DNA of 64,000 nucleotides, taken from Streptomyces gobiensis (lineage in GTDB: Bacteria > Actinomycetota > Actinomycetes > Streptomycetales > Streptomycetaceae). Below the pieces are notes generated by a model. That model worked only from the letters and a program-made list of their open reading frames with translations. It did no database searches and was not told the DNA's origin. Positions 7,989-16,978 of the stretch are shown here, in pieces (position 1 is the first letter of the stretch; every line of letters begins with the position of its first letter). A program made the translations under genes and the position numbers. The stretch covers positions 4,028,501-4,092,500 of the forward strand of contig NZ_CP086120.1 in assembly GCF_021216675.1 (NCBI RefSeq). Reading direction: 5' to 3'.

Positions 7989-9135
7989 TGGTGACGTTTG
8001 CCTGGCCGCCGCCTTCGCACATGGTCTGGAGGCCGTAGCGCCCGCCGGTGCGCTCCAGTTCATGGAGGAGCGTGGTCATCAGCTTGGTGCCGGTGGCGCC
8101 CAGCGGGTGGCCCAGGGCGATCGCGCCGCCGTTGACGTTGACCTTGTCGGGGTCGCAGCCGGTGTCCTTCAGCCAGGCGAGGACGACCGGGGCGAAGGCC
8201 TCGTTGATCTCGACCAGGGCGATGTCGTCGAGCGTCATACCGGTTTTCTTCAGGGCGTGTTCGGTCGCCGGGATGGGGGCGGTGAGCATCCGGATCGGGT
8301 CATCCGCGCGGACCGAGAGGTGGTGGATGCGGGCGCGTGGGGTGAGCCCGTGGTCGCGTACGGCCTGTTCCGAGGCGAGCAGCAGGGCGGAAGCGGCGTC
8401 GGAGATCTGGGATGAGACGGCGGCGGTGAGGCGGCCGTTCTCGATGAGGGGGGCGAGGGAGGCCATCTTCTCCAGGGAGGTGTCACGGCGGGGGCCCTCA
8501 TCGACGGTGTGGTCGCCATAGGGGGTGATTTCCCGCTTGAAGCGGCCCTCGTCGATGGCCTGGAGTGCACGTTGGTGTGAGCGCAGCGCCCAGCGCTCCA
8601 TGTCCGCGCGGCTGATCCCCCACTGCTGGGCGATCAGCTCCGCGCCGTAGAACTGGCTCACCGGGGTGTCGCCGTAGCGGGCTCGCCAGCCCTTTGAACC
8701 GGCGAAGGGGCCATCGGTCAGTCCGAGTGGTTCGACGGCCCGGTTGCTGGCGTAGGCGATCGGGATCTGCGACATGTTCTGGACGCCGCCCGCGACTACG
8801 AGATCCGCGGTGCCGGACAGCACGGCCTGGGCGGCGAAGTGCACGGCCTGCTGGGAGGAGCCGCACTGGCGGTCGACCGTCACGCCCGGGACATGCTCGG
8901 GCAGCCCGGCCGCCAGCCAGCAGGTGCGGGCCACATCGCCGGACTGGGGGCCGACCGTATCGAGGCAGCCCAGGATGACGTCCTCCACGGCGGCTGGGTC
9001 CGCGCCCGAGCGGGTCATCAGGGTCGTGAGGACGTGGGCGCCCAGATCAGCGGGGTGGGCGGTCGCCAGTGCTCCGCCGCGCTTGCCGACCGGGGTGCGG
9101 ACGGCTTCGACTATGTAGGCCTCACTGTGGGTCAT
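7972..9135 (-). CDS. fadA6: Acetyl-CoA acyltransferase (thiolase), FadA6-like
   Basis: 387-aa degradative thiolase. Nucleophile Cys91 lies in VDRQCGSSQQ, His343 in GGAIALGHPLG, and the general-acid Cys373 in MCEGGGQANV, so the triad is complete. It would cleave a 3-ketoacyl-CoA. In the HIP pathway FadA6 releases acetyl-CoA or acts on the late C9-C7 intermediates. Third gene of the minus-strand unit ipdF-kstR2-fadA6, starting 25 bp after the regulator stop. Confidence 0.88.
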   Translation of the reverse strand: MTHSEAYIVEAVRTPVGKRGGALATAHPADLGAHVLTTLMTRSGADPAAVEDVILGCLDTVGPQSGDVARTCWLAAGLPEHVPGVTVDRQCGSSQQAVHFAAQAVLSGTADLVVAGGVQNMSQIPIAYASNRAVEPLGLTDGPFAGSKGWRARYGDTPVSQFYGAELIAQQWGISRADMERWALRSHQRALQAIDEGRFKREITPYGDHTVDEGPRRDTSLEKMASLAPLIENGRLTAAVSSQISDAASALLLASEQAVRDHGLTPRARIHHLSVRADDPIRMLTAPIPATEHALKKTGMTLDDIALVEINEAFAPVVLAWLKDTGCDPDKVNVNGGAIALGHPLGATGTKLMTTLLHELERTGGRYGLQTMCEGGGQANVTIIERL

Positions 9136-9160
9136 TGGGCTGCTCCTTGGGTCAGGTGGG

Positions 9161-9751
9161 TCAGGTGGCGATTCCGTCCAGCACCATCGCGGTGTAGTGG
9201 TCGGCGATCTGCTCGGCGCTCTTGCGGCCTTCCGGGCGGTACCAGGTGGCGGCGACCCATACCGTGTCGCGGACGAAGCGGTAGGCGATGGGGATATCGA
9301 GATCGGCTCGGAAGGTGCCGTCCGCCACGCCCCGTTCCAGGGTCCGGGTCCAGAGCTTCTGGAAGTTCTCCTGGGATTCGGTGAGGTAGGAGAAGCGGGG
9401 CAGCGCGGCGAGGTGGCGGGCTTCCTTCTGGTAGATGGCGACTGCTGGGCGGTGCCGGTCCATCTGCCGGAAGGACTCGATGACCAGCCCCTCGAAGGTG
9501 GCGCGTGGGTCGAGCTCGGCGTCCACGATGCGCTGATAGCCGTCCCAGAGGTCGGAGAGGAAGCCGCTCAGGATCTCGTCGGCCATCGCCTCTTTGGAGT
9601 CGAAGTGGTAGTAGAGGCTCCCGGCGAGCATCCCGGCCCGTTCCGCGATCGTACGGACGGTGGTCGCGTTGTAGCCCTGCTCGGCGAAGACCTCAGCGGC
9701 GGTCGTCAGCAGCTCGGCGCGGCGGGGTGCGGGGTGTTTCGTGGGAGCCAT
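9161..9751 (-). CDS. kstR2: TetR-family repressor, KstR2-like
   Basis: 196 aa. Helix-turn-helix at about residues 28-55 (TVRTIAERAGMLAGSLYYHFDSKEAM) and an all-helical ligand domain (YQKEARHLAALPRFSYL...). It lies inside a HIP-type operon, which is the KstR2 position in other actinobacteria, where the protein binds a HIP-CoA ligand and a 14-bp palindrome AnCAAGnnCTTGnT. Two matching palindromes at 4956-4973 and 10631-10648 flank the operons it should control. One of these is upstream of its own operon, implying autoregulation. Confidence 0.82.
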   Translation of the reverse strand: MAPTKHPAPRRAELLTTAAEVFAEQGYNATTVRTIAERAGMLAGSLYYHFDSKEAMADEILSGFLSDLWDGYQRIVDAELDPRATFEGLVIESFRQMDRHRPAVAIYQKEARHLAALPRFSYLTESQENFQKLWTRTLERGVADGTFRADLDIPIAYRFVRDTVWVAATWYRPEGRKSAEQIADHYTAMVLDGIAT

Positions 9752-9773
9752 ATGACTATTCTCCGCTCTCCGC

Positions 9774-10568
9774 TCACGCTCGCTGGCTGCTGACGGAGAT
9801 CGTTTCGCCGGTCATGTACGAGGAGTAGTCGCTCGCCAGGAAGGCGATGACATTGGCGACCTCCCAGGGCTCGGCGCAGCGGCCGAAGGCTTCGCGGGTG
9901 GTCAGCTCGTCCAGCAGTTCCGCACTGGTCACCTTGGCGAGGTTGGCGTGCATGGCGAGGCTCGGGGCGACGGCGTTGATACGGACGGAGAAGTCGGCGG
10001 CCTCCAGGGCGGCGCAGCGGGTCAGCGCCATGACGCCCGCCTTGGCGGCGGCGTAGTGTGCCTGGCCGCGCTGGGCGCGCCAGCCGATGACGGAGGCGTT
10101 GTTGACGATGACGCCGCCGGTGGGCTGCTCACGCATGATGCGCAGGGCGGCGCGGGTGCAGCGGAACGTGCCGTTCAGGGTGACATCGAGGACCTTGGAC
10201 CACTGCTCATCGGTCATCTCGGCCAGCTCCGCGGTACCGCCGAGCCCGGCGTTGTTGACGAGGATGTCGAGCCGCCCATAGCGGTCGGTGGCGAGCTGGA
10301 GCAGGGCCTGGACCGCCGGCTCCTGGGTGACATCGCAGGGCAGTGCGGCGACTCGGGCGGCGCCGAATTGTGCGGCCAGGGACTGTTCCGCTTCCTTGAG
10401 GCGGCGCTCGTGGGCGTCGCCCAGCACCACGGCGGCGGCGCCCTCCTCCAGCAGACGGCGGGCTGTCGCGCCGCCGATGCCGCTGCCCGCGGCGGCGGTG
10501 ACCACGGCGGTGCGGTGGGCGAGCAGGCCATGGGCGGGGACGTATGGGGGTGCTGTGGCGGCGGCCAT
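9774..10568 (-). CDS. ipdF: Short-chain dehydrogenase, IpdF-like
   Basis: 264-aa SDR. A modified dinucleotide loop TAAAGSGIGGATA lies at 24-36 (Ala in place of the usual first Gly). NNAG is at 105-108, with Ser159 and Tyr172/Lys176 (HYAAAK). In M. tuberculosis the SDR preceding kstR2 in this order oxidises the hydroxyl of 5-hydroxy-HIP-CoA intermediates (IpdF). ATG 10568 begins the minus-strand operon ipdF-kstR2-fadA6, and its promoter holds the operator at 10631-10648. Confidence 0.8.
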   Translation of the reverse strand: MAAATAPPYVPAHGLLAHRTAVVTAAAGSGIGGATARRLLEEGAAAVVLGDAHERRLKEAEQSLAAQFGAARVAALPCDVTQEPAVQALLQLATDRYGRLDILVNNAGLGGTAELAEMTDEQWSKVLDVTLNGTFRCTRAALRIMREQPTGGVIVNNASVIGWRAQRGQAHYAAAKAGVMALTRCAALEAADFSVRINAVAPSLAMHANLAKVTSAELLDELTTREAFGRCAEPWEVANVIAFLASDYSSYMTGETISVSSQRA

Positions 10569-10630
10569 TCGGCTCTCCCCTCGTGAACCCTCTCGTGACC
10601 CTCTCGACGGGGTGTCTAGGCCACGTTAAC

Positions 10631-10648
10631 CTACCAAACACTTGTTAG
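10631..10648. promoter_or_regulatory. KstR2-like operator in the divergent ipdF/fadE promoter
   Basis: The core ACCAAACACTTGTT at 10633-10646 matches the published KstR2 consensus AnCAAGnnCTTGnT at every fixed position but one (A for G). Flanking bases extend the palindrome to CTAxCAA...TTGxTAG. It lies between the divergent starts at 10568 and 10670 and is the inverse-orientation twin of the 4956-4973 site. Confidence 0.78.
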
Positions 10649-10669
10649 GGGAGAGGAGGGGAGGCGTGG

Positions 10670-11791
10670 ATGGACTTGGAGTTCAGCGCGGCCGAGGAGG
10701 GCTTCCGGGCTGCGGCCCGGGGCTGGCTGGCGGAGCATGTGCCTGCGGAGCCGCTGCCCTCCCTGGAGACCGAAGAGGGATTCGCCGCCCACCGGGTCTG
10801 GGAGCGCACGCTGTTTGACGGGGGCTGGTCGGTGGTCTCCTGGCCCGAGGAGTACGGCGGGCGGGGCGCCAGCCTGACCGAGTGGCTGATCTTTGAGGAG
10901 GAGTACTACGCGGCCGGTGCGCCCGGCCGGGTCAGCCAGAACGGCATCAGCCTGCTGGCCCCTACGCTCTTCACCCATGGGACCAGGGAACAACTGGCCC
11001 GCATCCTCCCGCCGATGGCCTCCGGCGAAACGGTCTGGGCACAGGCCTGGTCGGAGCCGGAGGCGGGCAGCGACCTCGCCTCGCTGCGTTCCACGGCCGT
11101 ACGGACCGAGGGCGGCTGGCTGCTCAGCGGACAGAAGACCTGGTCCTCGCGGGCCGCCTTCGCCGACTGGGCGTTCGGGCTGTTCCGCAGCGACCCGGCG
11201 GCCGGGCGGCACCGTGGGCTGACGTATCTGATGTTTCCGCTGGACGGGGACGGGGTGACGGTCCGGCCGATTGGGCGGCTGGACGGCAAGCCCGCGTTCG
11301 CGGAGATCTTTCTCGACGAGGTCTTCGTCCCGGATGAGGATGTCATCGGCGAGGTGGGGCAGGGCTGGCGCGCGGCGATGTCCACGGCGGGCAATGAGCG
11401 CGGGCTGACGCTGCGTTCACCCGGCCGTTTCATGGCGGCCGCTGAGCGGCTTGTCGCGCTGTGGCGGGAGAAGGCCGACCCGGGTGACACGGGGATGCGG
11501 GACCGGGTCGCCGATGTGTGGGTCAAGGCGCGGGCGTATCAGCTCGCCGGATACGCGGCGGCGTCGGGGAAGGGCATCGACCCCTCCATGAACAAGATCT
11601 TCTGGTCTGAGCTGGATATCGAGCTGCATGAGACCGCCCTTGATCTGCTGGGTGCGGAGGGCGAACTCGGGGAGGGCGACTGGGCGGAGGGCTGGATCTT
11701 CTCGCTCGCCGGGCCCATCTACGCGGGCACGAACGAGATCCAGCGCGACATGGTCGCCGAGCGGGTGCTCGGCCTGCCGAAGGGGCGCTGA
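10670..11791 (+). CDS. Acyl-CoA dehydrogenase, alpha type, FadE31-like
   Basis: 373 aa with the full acyl-CoA dehydrogenase fold. N-terminal helical domain, FAD/substrate strand WAQAWSEPEAGSDLASL, QKTWSSRAAFADW, and C-terminal AGPIYAGTNEIQRDM. A glutamate in the GNERGL segment (about residue 244) is in the position of the catalytic base in related steroid-type enzymes. Upstream GGAGG motifs support ATG 10670. Steroid dehydrogenases of this class work as alpha2beta2 heterotetramers, and the next gene encodes a beta-type partner. The AGAPGR...NGISLLAPTLF block resembles FadE31 more than FadE30; this is a judgement from memory of the families. Confidence 0.82.
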   Translation: MDLEFSAAEEGFRAAARGWLAEHVPAEPLPSLETEEGFAAHRVWERTLFDGGWSVVSWPEEYGGRGASLTEWLIFEEEYYAAGAPGRVSQNGISLLAPTLFTHGTREQLARILPPMASGETVWAQAWSEPEAGSDLASLRSTAVRTEGGWLLSGQKTWSSRAAFADWAFGLFRSDPAAGRHRGLTYLMFPLDGDGVTVRPIGRLDGKPAFAEIFLDEVFVPDEDVIGEVGQGWRAAMSTAGNERGLTLRSPGRFMAAAERLVALWREKADPGDTGMRDRVADVWVKARAYQLAGYAAASGKGIDPSMNKIFWSELDIELHETALDLLGAEGELGEGDWAEGWIFSLAGPIYAGTNEIQRDMVAERVLGLPKGR

Positions 11792-11795
11792 ACCG

Positions 11796-12743
11796 ATGGA
11801 CTTTGTGCTGGACACCGAGCAGCGTGCCTACGCGGATTCGGTGCGGCGGCTGCTGGCCGACGGCGAGCCGGTGAAGGCCGCCCGTGCCTGGGCGGCGGGG
11901 GAGACGGGCCCCGGGCGGGAGCTGTGGCGGGCGCTGGCCGGGACCGGGCTGCCCGCGCTGGCGGTTGCCGAGGAGCTGGGTGGGGTGGGGCTGCGGCCCG
12001 CCGAACTCGCGGCTGCCTTTGTGGAGCTCGGCCGTGCGGGGGCGCCGGGGCCGCTGGTGGAGACGGTGGCGGTGGCTTCGGTCCTGGGCTCGGAGGTGGC
12101 TTCGGGGGCGGGGGAGGGGGTGTTGCTGCCGGGTGTTCTTGCGGGGGAGGCACTCGTGACGGTTACCGATGGGCCGTACGCCGTGGACGGTCACACCGCT
12201 GACGCCGTGTTCGCTCTCGACGGTGACACGCTGCGGCACGCTGGGGTGACCGGACCGGTGCGGGCTTCCCTTGATCCGGTGCGGCGGTTGGCTTGTTGCG
12301 TGGCTGGGGAGGTGGTGGTGGGCAGCGAGGCGTCTGGGCTGCGGCCGCTGGCCATGCTCTGCGCTGCGGCGCAGGCGCTCGGGGTGGGGCGGGCGCTGCT
12401 GGACGCGAGCGTGGGGTATGTGGGGCGGCGGACCCAGTTCGGTCGGCCGGTCGGCTCCTTTCAGGCGGTGAAGCACCGGCTGGCGTCGGTGGCCATGGAG
12501 CTGGAGTTCGCTGAGCCGCTGCTTTACGGTGCGGCCGTTGCCGTGGGTGGACGGGAGCTGCCCGCCGCGAAGTTGGCTTGTGGGCGGGCGGCGTATGGCG
12601 CGGCTCGCGCCGCGTTGCAGGTGCATGGGGCGGTTGGGTACGCGGATGAGTGCGATGTGGGTCTGTGGATACGTAAGGCTCGGGCGTTGCGGGTGGCTTG
12701 GGGTGGGGCGGCGGAGTGCGGTGCGGCTGTGCTGGGCGGGTGA
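11796..12743 (+). CDS. Acyl-CoA dehydrogenase, short beta type, FadE32/FadE33-like
   Basis: 315 aa, shorter than canonical acyl-CoA dehydrogenases. It retains the C-terminal helical domain (GRALLDASVGYVGRRTQFGRPVGSFQAVKHRLASV and QVHGAVGYADECDVGLWIRKA) but has a reduced, Gly/Ala/Val-rich middle domain. Beta-type FadE subunits of steroid catabolism are about 315-325 aa and pair with an alpha subunit that carries the base. Starts at ATG 11796, 4 bp after the alpha gene stop, so the two are co-transcribed. Codon use in the middle domain is unusually GGG-rich. Confidence 0.82.
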   Translation: MDFVLDTEQRAYADSVRRLLADGEPVKAARAWAAGETGPGRELWRALAGTGLPALAVAEELGGVGLRPAELAAAFVELGRAGAPGPLVETVAVASVLGSEVASGAGEGVLLPGVLAGEALVTVTDGPYAVDGHTADAVFALDGDTLRHAGVTGPVRASLDPVRRLACCVAGEVVVGSEASGLRPLAMLCAAAQALGVGRALLDASVGYVGRRTQFGRPVGSFQAVKHRLASVAMELEFAEPLLYGAAVAVGGRELPAAKLACGRAAYGAARAALQVHGAVGYADECDVGLWIRKARALRVAWGGAAECGAAVLGG

Positions 12744-12853
12744 GCTTCCCCTACGCCCGCCCCTTCCCGGCTGTACCGATATGCGGCTCCGCCGCGTGGC
12801 GGGGCTTGCGCCTCGGGGCCCCGGGGGGTTGGCCGGTGCGGGACGGTGGCCGG

Positions 12854-13033
12854 CTACTCGTCGTCCTCGTCCTCCAGCCGCGCCAGCCATGTCGCGAGCC
12901 GCTCGACCGGTACCTCGAAGTCCGGGTTGAGGTCGACGAACGTCCGCAGCTGCTCGGCCAGCCACCCGAGGGTGACCTCCTCCTCGCCGCGCCGGTTCTC
13001 CAGCTCTTCGATGCCGCGGTCGGTGAAATACAC
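12854..13033 (-). CDS. DUF6104 small acidic protein
   Basis: 59 aa from GTG 13033 (GGAG six bases upstream). The sequence runs VYFTDRGIEELENRR, then WLAEQLRTFVDLNPDFEVPVERLATWLARL, and ends in an acidic Glu/Asp tail. This is a conserved streptomycete family next to kgd. The spacing, and a strong kgd terminator just upstream, suggest its own expression. Function is unknown; its persistent linkage to kgd hints at a role in the 2-oxoglutarate node. Confidence 0.75.
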   Translation of the reverse strand: MYFTDRGIEELENRRGEEEVTLGWLAEQLRTFVDLNPDFEVPVERLATWLARLEDEDDE

Positions 13034-13092
13034 GTGGTGCTCCGGGTCGGTGTCTTCCGTACAAGACGCGTACAAGATGCGTACAACCAAGA

Positions 13093-13128
13093 AAGGTGGG
13101 GTCCGGGCCGTGGCCCGGACCCCACCTT
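13093..13128 (-). terminator. Rho-independent terminator of kgd
   Basis: Perfect 17-bp inverted repeat: arms 13093-13109 and 13112-13128, loop only GT, core GGGGTCCGGGCC. It lies 10 bp downstream of the kgd stop, and on the minus strand the stem is followed by a T-rich tract (TTTCTTGGTT). Confidence 0.9.
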
Positions 13129-13138
13129 ACGGCGATCC

Positions 13139-16100
13139 TCAGAGGTCGAAGACCTCGTTGATCAGCTCCTGCTGCTCCTGCTGGTGCCGCTTGGCCGAGC
13201 CGACCGCCGGGGACGAGGACGACGGACGCGAGACACGGCGCAGCCGGTCGGCGTTCGGGACCGGGTCCGAGCCGATGATCAGGTCCAGGTGGTCCACCAG
13301 GTTGAGGGCGATGAACGGCCACGCGCCCTGGTTGGCGGGCTCCTCCTGGGCCCACAGGAACTTCTCGGCGCCGCTGTACTTCGCCATCTCGGCCTGGATC
13401 TCCGGACCGGGCAGCGGGTAGAGCCGCTCCAGCCGGATGATCGCGGTGTCCTTGAGGCCGCGCTTCTGCCGCTCGGCGTTCAGGTCGTAGTAGACCTTGC
13501 CGGAGCAGAAGACGACCTTGCGGACCTGCGCCGGGTCGACCGACCCATCGCCGATGACCGGGCGGAAGCCGCCGCTGGTGAACTCCTCCGTCTTGGAGGC
13601 CGCTGTCTTGAGCCGGAGCATCGACTTCGGGGTGAAGACGACCAGCGGCTTGTGGTGCGGGTTGTGCACCTGCCAGCGCAGCAGATGGAAGTAGTTGGAC
13701 GGCAGCGACGGCATGGCGACCGTCATGCTGTTCTGCGCGCACACCTGGAGGAAGCGCTCGATCCGGGCCGAGGAGTGGTCCGGGCCCTGGCCCTCGTAGC
13801 CATGCGGCAGCAGCAGCGTGACGCCGGAGGTCTGGCCCCACTTCTGCTCGGCCGAGGAGATGAACTCGTCCACGATGGTCTGCGCGCCGTTGACGAAGTC
13901 ACCGAACTGTGCCTCCCACATCACCAGCGCCTCGGGGCGGGCCAGTGAGTAGCCGTACTCAAAGCCCATCGCTGCGTACTCGCTGAGCAGCGAGTCATAG
14001 ACGTTGTACCGCGCCTGGTCCTCGGTGAGGTAGAGCAGCGGGGTGTAGTCGTTGCCGGTGTTCTGGTCGATGAGCACCGCGTGCCGCTGGCCGAAGGTGC
14101 CACGGCGGGAGTCCTGGCCCGCGAGCCGGACGGGGGTGCCCTCCATCAGCAGCGAGCCGATGGCCAGGGTCTCGCCCATGCCCCAGTCGATCGTGCCGTC
14201 CTCGACCATCGCCATCCGGCGCTGCAACTGCGGCATCAGCCGCGGGTGGACGGTGATCCGGTCGGGGATGTTGACCTGCGAATCGGCGATCCGCTTGACG
14301 ACCTCCTGGCTGACGCCGGTCTCCACCGCGACCGGGAAGTCCGGCTTCGGGGCGGGGACCTCGGTCGGCGCCGGGTGCGAGATGGCCTCGCGGACCTCGG
14401 TGAAGACCTTCTCCAGCTGGCCCTGGAAGTCCTGGAGCGCCTGCTCCGCCTCCTCCATGGTGATGTCGCCACGGCCGATCAGCGACTCGGTGTAGAGCTT
14501 GCGCACCGAGCGCTTCTTGTCGATCAGGCTGTACATCCGCGGCTGGGTGAACTGCGGGGCGTCGCTCTCGTTGTGACCGCGGCGGCGGTAGCAGACGAGG
14601 TCGATCACGACGTCCTTGTTGAACGCCTGGCGGAACTCGAAGGCGAGCCGTGCGACACGGACCGCGGCCTCCGGGTCATCGCCGTTGACGTGGAAGATCG
14701 GTGCCTCGATCATCCGTGCGACGTCGGTGGAGTACATCGACGAGCGGGCGGACTCGGGCGCCGCCGTGAAGCCGACCTGGTTGTTGATGACGATGTGCAC
14801 GGTGCCGCCGCAGCGGTAGCCGCGCAGCTGCGACATGTTCAGGGTCTCGGCCACCACGCCCTGGCCCGCGAAGGCCGCGTCACCGTGCAGCTGGACCGGC
14901 AGGACGGTGAAGTCCGTACCGCCCTTGCCGATGATGTCCTGCTTGGCGCGGGCCACGCCCTCGACGACCGGGTCGACGGCCTCCAGGTGGGAGGGGTTGG
15001 CCGTCAGCGAGACCTTGATCTGCTCGCCGTCCAGGCCGGTGAAGGTGCCCTCGGCGCCCAGGTGGTACTTCACATCGCCGGAGCCGTGCATCGACTTCGG
15101 GTCGAGGTTGCCCTCGAACTCCCGGAAGATCTGCGCGTACGACTTGCCCACGATGTTCGCGAGGACGTTGAGGCGGCCACGGTGGGCCATGCCGATGACG
15201 ACCTCGTCCAGCCGCGACTCGGCAGCCGAGTCGAGCACGGCGTCCAGCAGCGGGATGACGGACTCGCCGCCCTCCAGCGAGAAGCGCTTCTGGCCGACGT
15301 ACTTCGTGTGCAGGAAGGTCTCGAAGGCCTCCGCCGCGTTGAGGCGGCGCAGGATGCGCAGCTGCTCCTCGCGCTCCACCTTGGCGTGCGGGCGCTCGAC
15401 CCGGTCCTGGATCCACTTGCGCTGCTTCGGGTCCTGGATGTGCATGTACTCGATGCCGGTGGTGCGGCAGTACGAGTCGCGCAGCACGCCGAGGATGTCA
15501 CGCAGCTTCAGCATGGACTTGCCCGCGAAGCCGCCGACCGCGAACTCGCGCTCCAGGTCCCACAGGGTGAGCCCGTGCGAGGCGATGTCCAGGTCGGGGT
15601 GCTTGCGCTGCTTGTACTCCAGGGGGTCGGTGTCGGCCATGACATGGCCGCGTACCCGGTAGGAGTGGATCAGGTCGAAGACCCGGGCGGCCTTGGTGAC
15701 CTCGTCGTCGTGGGAGACGTCGATGTCGCGGTTCCAGCGGACCGGCTCATAGGGGATGCGCAGCGCCTCGAAGATCTCGTCGTAGAAGTCGTTCTCGCCG
15801 AGAAGGAGCTGGCTCATGATCCGCAGGAACTCGCCGGAGGCGGCGCCCTGGATGACCCGGTGGTCATAGGTGCTGGTCAGCGTCATGACCTTGGAGACGC
15901 CGAGCTTGTTCAGGGTGTCCTGGGAGGTGCCCTGGAACTCCGCCGGGTACTCCATCGCGCCGACGCCGAGAATCAGGCCCTGGCCGGGCATCAGCCGGGG
16001 CACGGAGTGCACGGTGCCGATGCCGCCGGGGTTGGTGAGGGAGGCGGTGACTCCGGTGAAGTCCTCCATCGTCAGCTTGTTCGCGCGGGCGCGGCGGACG

Positions 16101-16978
16101 ATGTCCTCGTAGGCCTGCCAGAACTCGAAGAAGGTGAGTGTCTCGGCCTTCTTGATGGCGGCGACGACGAGCTGCCGGTCGCCGTTGGGCTTCACCAGGT
16201 CGATGGCGAGGCCCAGGTTGACATGCGGCGGCTTGACCAGGGTCGGCTTGCCGTCCTTCTCGGCGAACGAGTAGTTCATCGAGGGCATCGCCTTGAGCGC
16301 CTGCACCATGGCGTAGCCGATGAGGTGCGTGAAGGAGACCTTGCCGCCACGGGCGCGCTTGAGGTGGTTGTTGATGACGATGCGGTTGTCGAAGAGCAGC
16401 TTCACCGGCACCGCGCGGACGGATGTGGCCGTCGGCAGCTCCAGCGAGGCGTTCATGTTCTTCGCCACGGCGGCGGCCGGACCACGGAGCGGAACGACCT
16501 CGGGACCGGCCGGGGCCTGCTCAGCCGCCTTGCCGCCCTTGTCGGCCCTGTCGGTCTTGGCGACCGTGTCGGCCTTGGCGGCGGCCGGTGCCGGCTTGGG
16601 CGCGGGCTTCACCGGGGCCTGGGTGGCCGCCTGGGGCGGCGGAGTGGGCTGGGGGGCCGGGGGCTTCGCCGCGCTCGTGGCGGGCTTGCCGGGTGAGGCC
16701 GGGACCTGCGTCGGCGTTCCGGCGGGGGCTGGAGTGGCAGCCGGGGCGGCTCCCTCCGCGGCGGCGGGCTTCGGCGGTGCCGCGCTCGTCGTCTTTCCCG
16801 GCTTGTAGTCGGCGAAGAAGTCCCACCAGGCCCGGTCTACCGAGTTCGGGTCCTGGAGGTACTGCTGGTAGATCTCGTCGACGAGCCACTCATTGGGTCC
16901 GAATCCGGCGGCAGGGTTCTTCCCTTGCCCGTCCTGATCAGTCGAGATGCTCGAGGTCTTCGGGGACTGTGACGACAC
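13139..16978 (-). CDS. kgd: Multifunctional 2-oxoglutarate decarboxylase/dehydrogenase (E1-E2 fusion)
   Basis: 1279 aa from GTG 16978 (VSSQSPKTSS...), the start that matches the conserved N-terminus; the longer frame adds about 75 non-conserved residues. Order: a short E1-type N-terminal helix (NEWLVDEIYQQYLQDP), an Ala/Pro/Lys linker (about 60-160), an E2o succinyltransferase catalytic domain with DHRVIQGA near residue 372, then the thiamine-diphosphate E1o domain with MAHRGRLNV, GDAAFAGQG and RRRGHNE. It catalyses oxidative decarboxylation of 2-oxoglutarate with a separate E3. Actinobacterial relatives are controlled by the FHA protein OdhI/GarA, not seen here. A terminator follows at 13093-13128. 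Confidence 0.95.
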   Translation of the reverse strand: MSSQSPKTSSISTDQDGQGKNPAAGFGPNEWLVDEIYQQYLQDPNSVDRAWWDFFADYKPGKTTSAAPPKPAAAEGAAPAATPAPAGTPTQVPASPGKPATSAAKPPAPQPTPPPQAATQAPVKPAPKPAPAAAKADTVAKTDRADKGGKAAEQAPAGPEVVPLRGPAAAVAKNMNASLELPTATSVRAVPVKLLFDNRIVINNHLKRARGGKVSFTHLIGYAMVQALKAMPSMNYSFAEKDGKPTLVKPPHVNLGLAIDLVKPNGDRQLVVAAIKKAETLTFFEFWQAYEDIVRRARANKLTMEDFTGVTASLTNPGGIGTVHSVPRLMPGQGLILGVGAMEYPAEFQGTSQDTLNKLGVSKVMTLTSTYDHRVIQGAASGEFLRIMSQLLLGENDFYDEIFEALRIPYEPVRWNRDIDVSHDDEVTKAARVFDLIHSYRVRGHVMADTDPLEYKQRKHPDLDIASHGLTLWDLEREFAVGGFAGKSMLKLRDILGVLRDSYCRTTGIEYMHIQDPKQRKWIQDRVERPHAKVEREEQLRILRRLNAAEAFETFLHTKYVGQKRFSLEGGESVIPLLDAVLDSAAESRLDEVVIGMAHRGRLNVLANIVGKSYAQIFREFEGNLDPKSMHGSGDVKYHLGAEGTFTGLDGEQIKVSLTANPSHLEAVDPVVEGVARAKQDIIGKGGTDFTVLPVQLHGDAAFAGQGVVAETLNMSQLRGYRCGGTVHIVINNQVGFTAAPESARSSMYSTDVARMIEAPIFHVNGDDPEAAVRVARLAFEFRQAFNKDVVIDLVCYRRRGHNESDAPQFTQPRMYSLIDKKRSVRKLYTESLIGRGDITMEEAEQALQDFQGQLEKVFTEVREAISHPAPTEVPAPKPDFPVAVETGVSQEVVKRIADSQVNIPDRITVHPRLMPQLQRRMAMVEDGTIDWGMGETLAIGSLLMEGTPVRLAGQDSRRGTFGQRHAVLIDQNTGNDYTPLLYLTEDQARYNVYDSLLSEYAAMGFEYGYSLARPEALVMWEAQFGDFVNGAQTIVDEFISSAEQKWGQTSGVTLLLPHGYEGQGPDHSSARIERFLQVCAQNSMTVAMPSLPSNYFHLLRWQVHNPHHKPLVVFTPKSMLRLKTAASKTEEFTSGGFRPVIGDGSVDPAQVRKVVFCSGKVYYDLNAERQKRGLKDTAIIRLERLYPLPGPEIQAEMAKYSGAEKFLWAQEEPANQGAWPFIALNLVDHLDLIIGSDPVPNADRLRRVSRPSSSSPAVGSAKRHQQEQQELINEVFDL

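Noticed and set aside
11523..13841. Long minus-strand frame spanning several genes
   Set aside because: It crosses fadE, DUF6104 and kgd coding regions in another frame and is Arg/Pro-rich with no domain; treated as high-GC noise.
14081..16696. Long open frame (871 codons) opposite kgd
   Set aside because: It runs antisense to the strongly conserved Kgd protein, and its composition mirrors that gene in high-GC sequence. No domain is visible.
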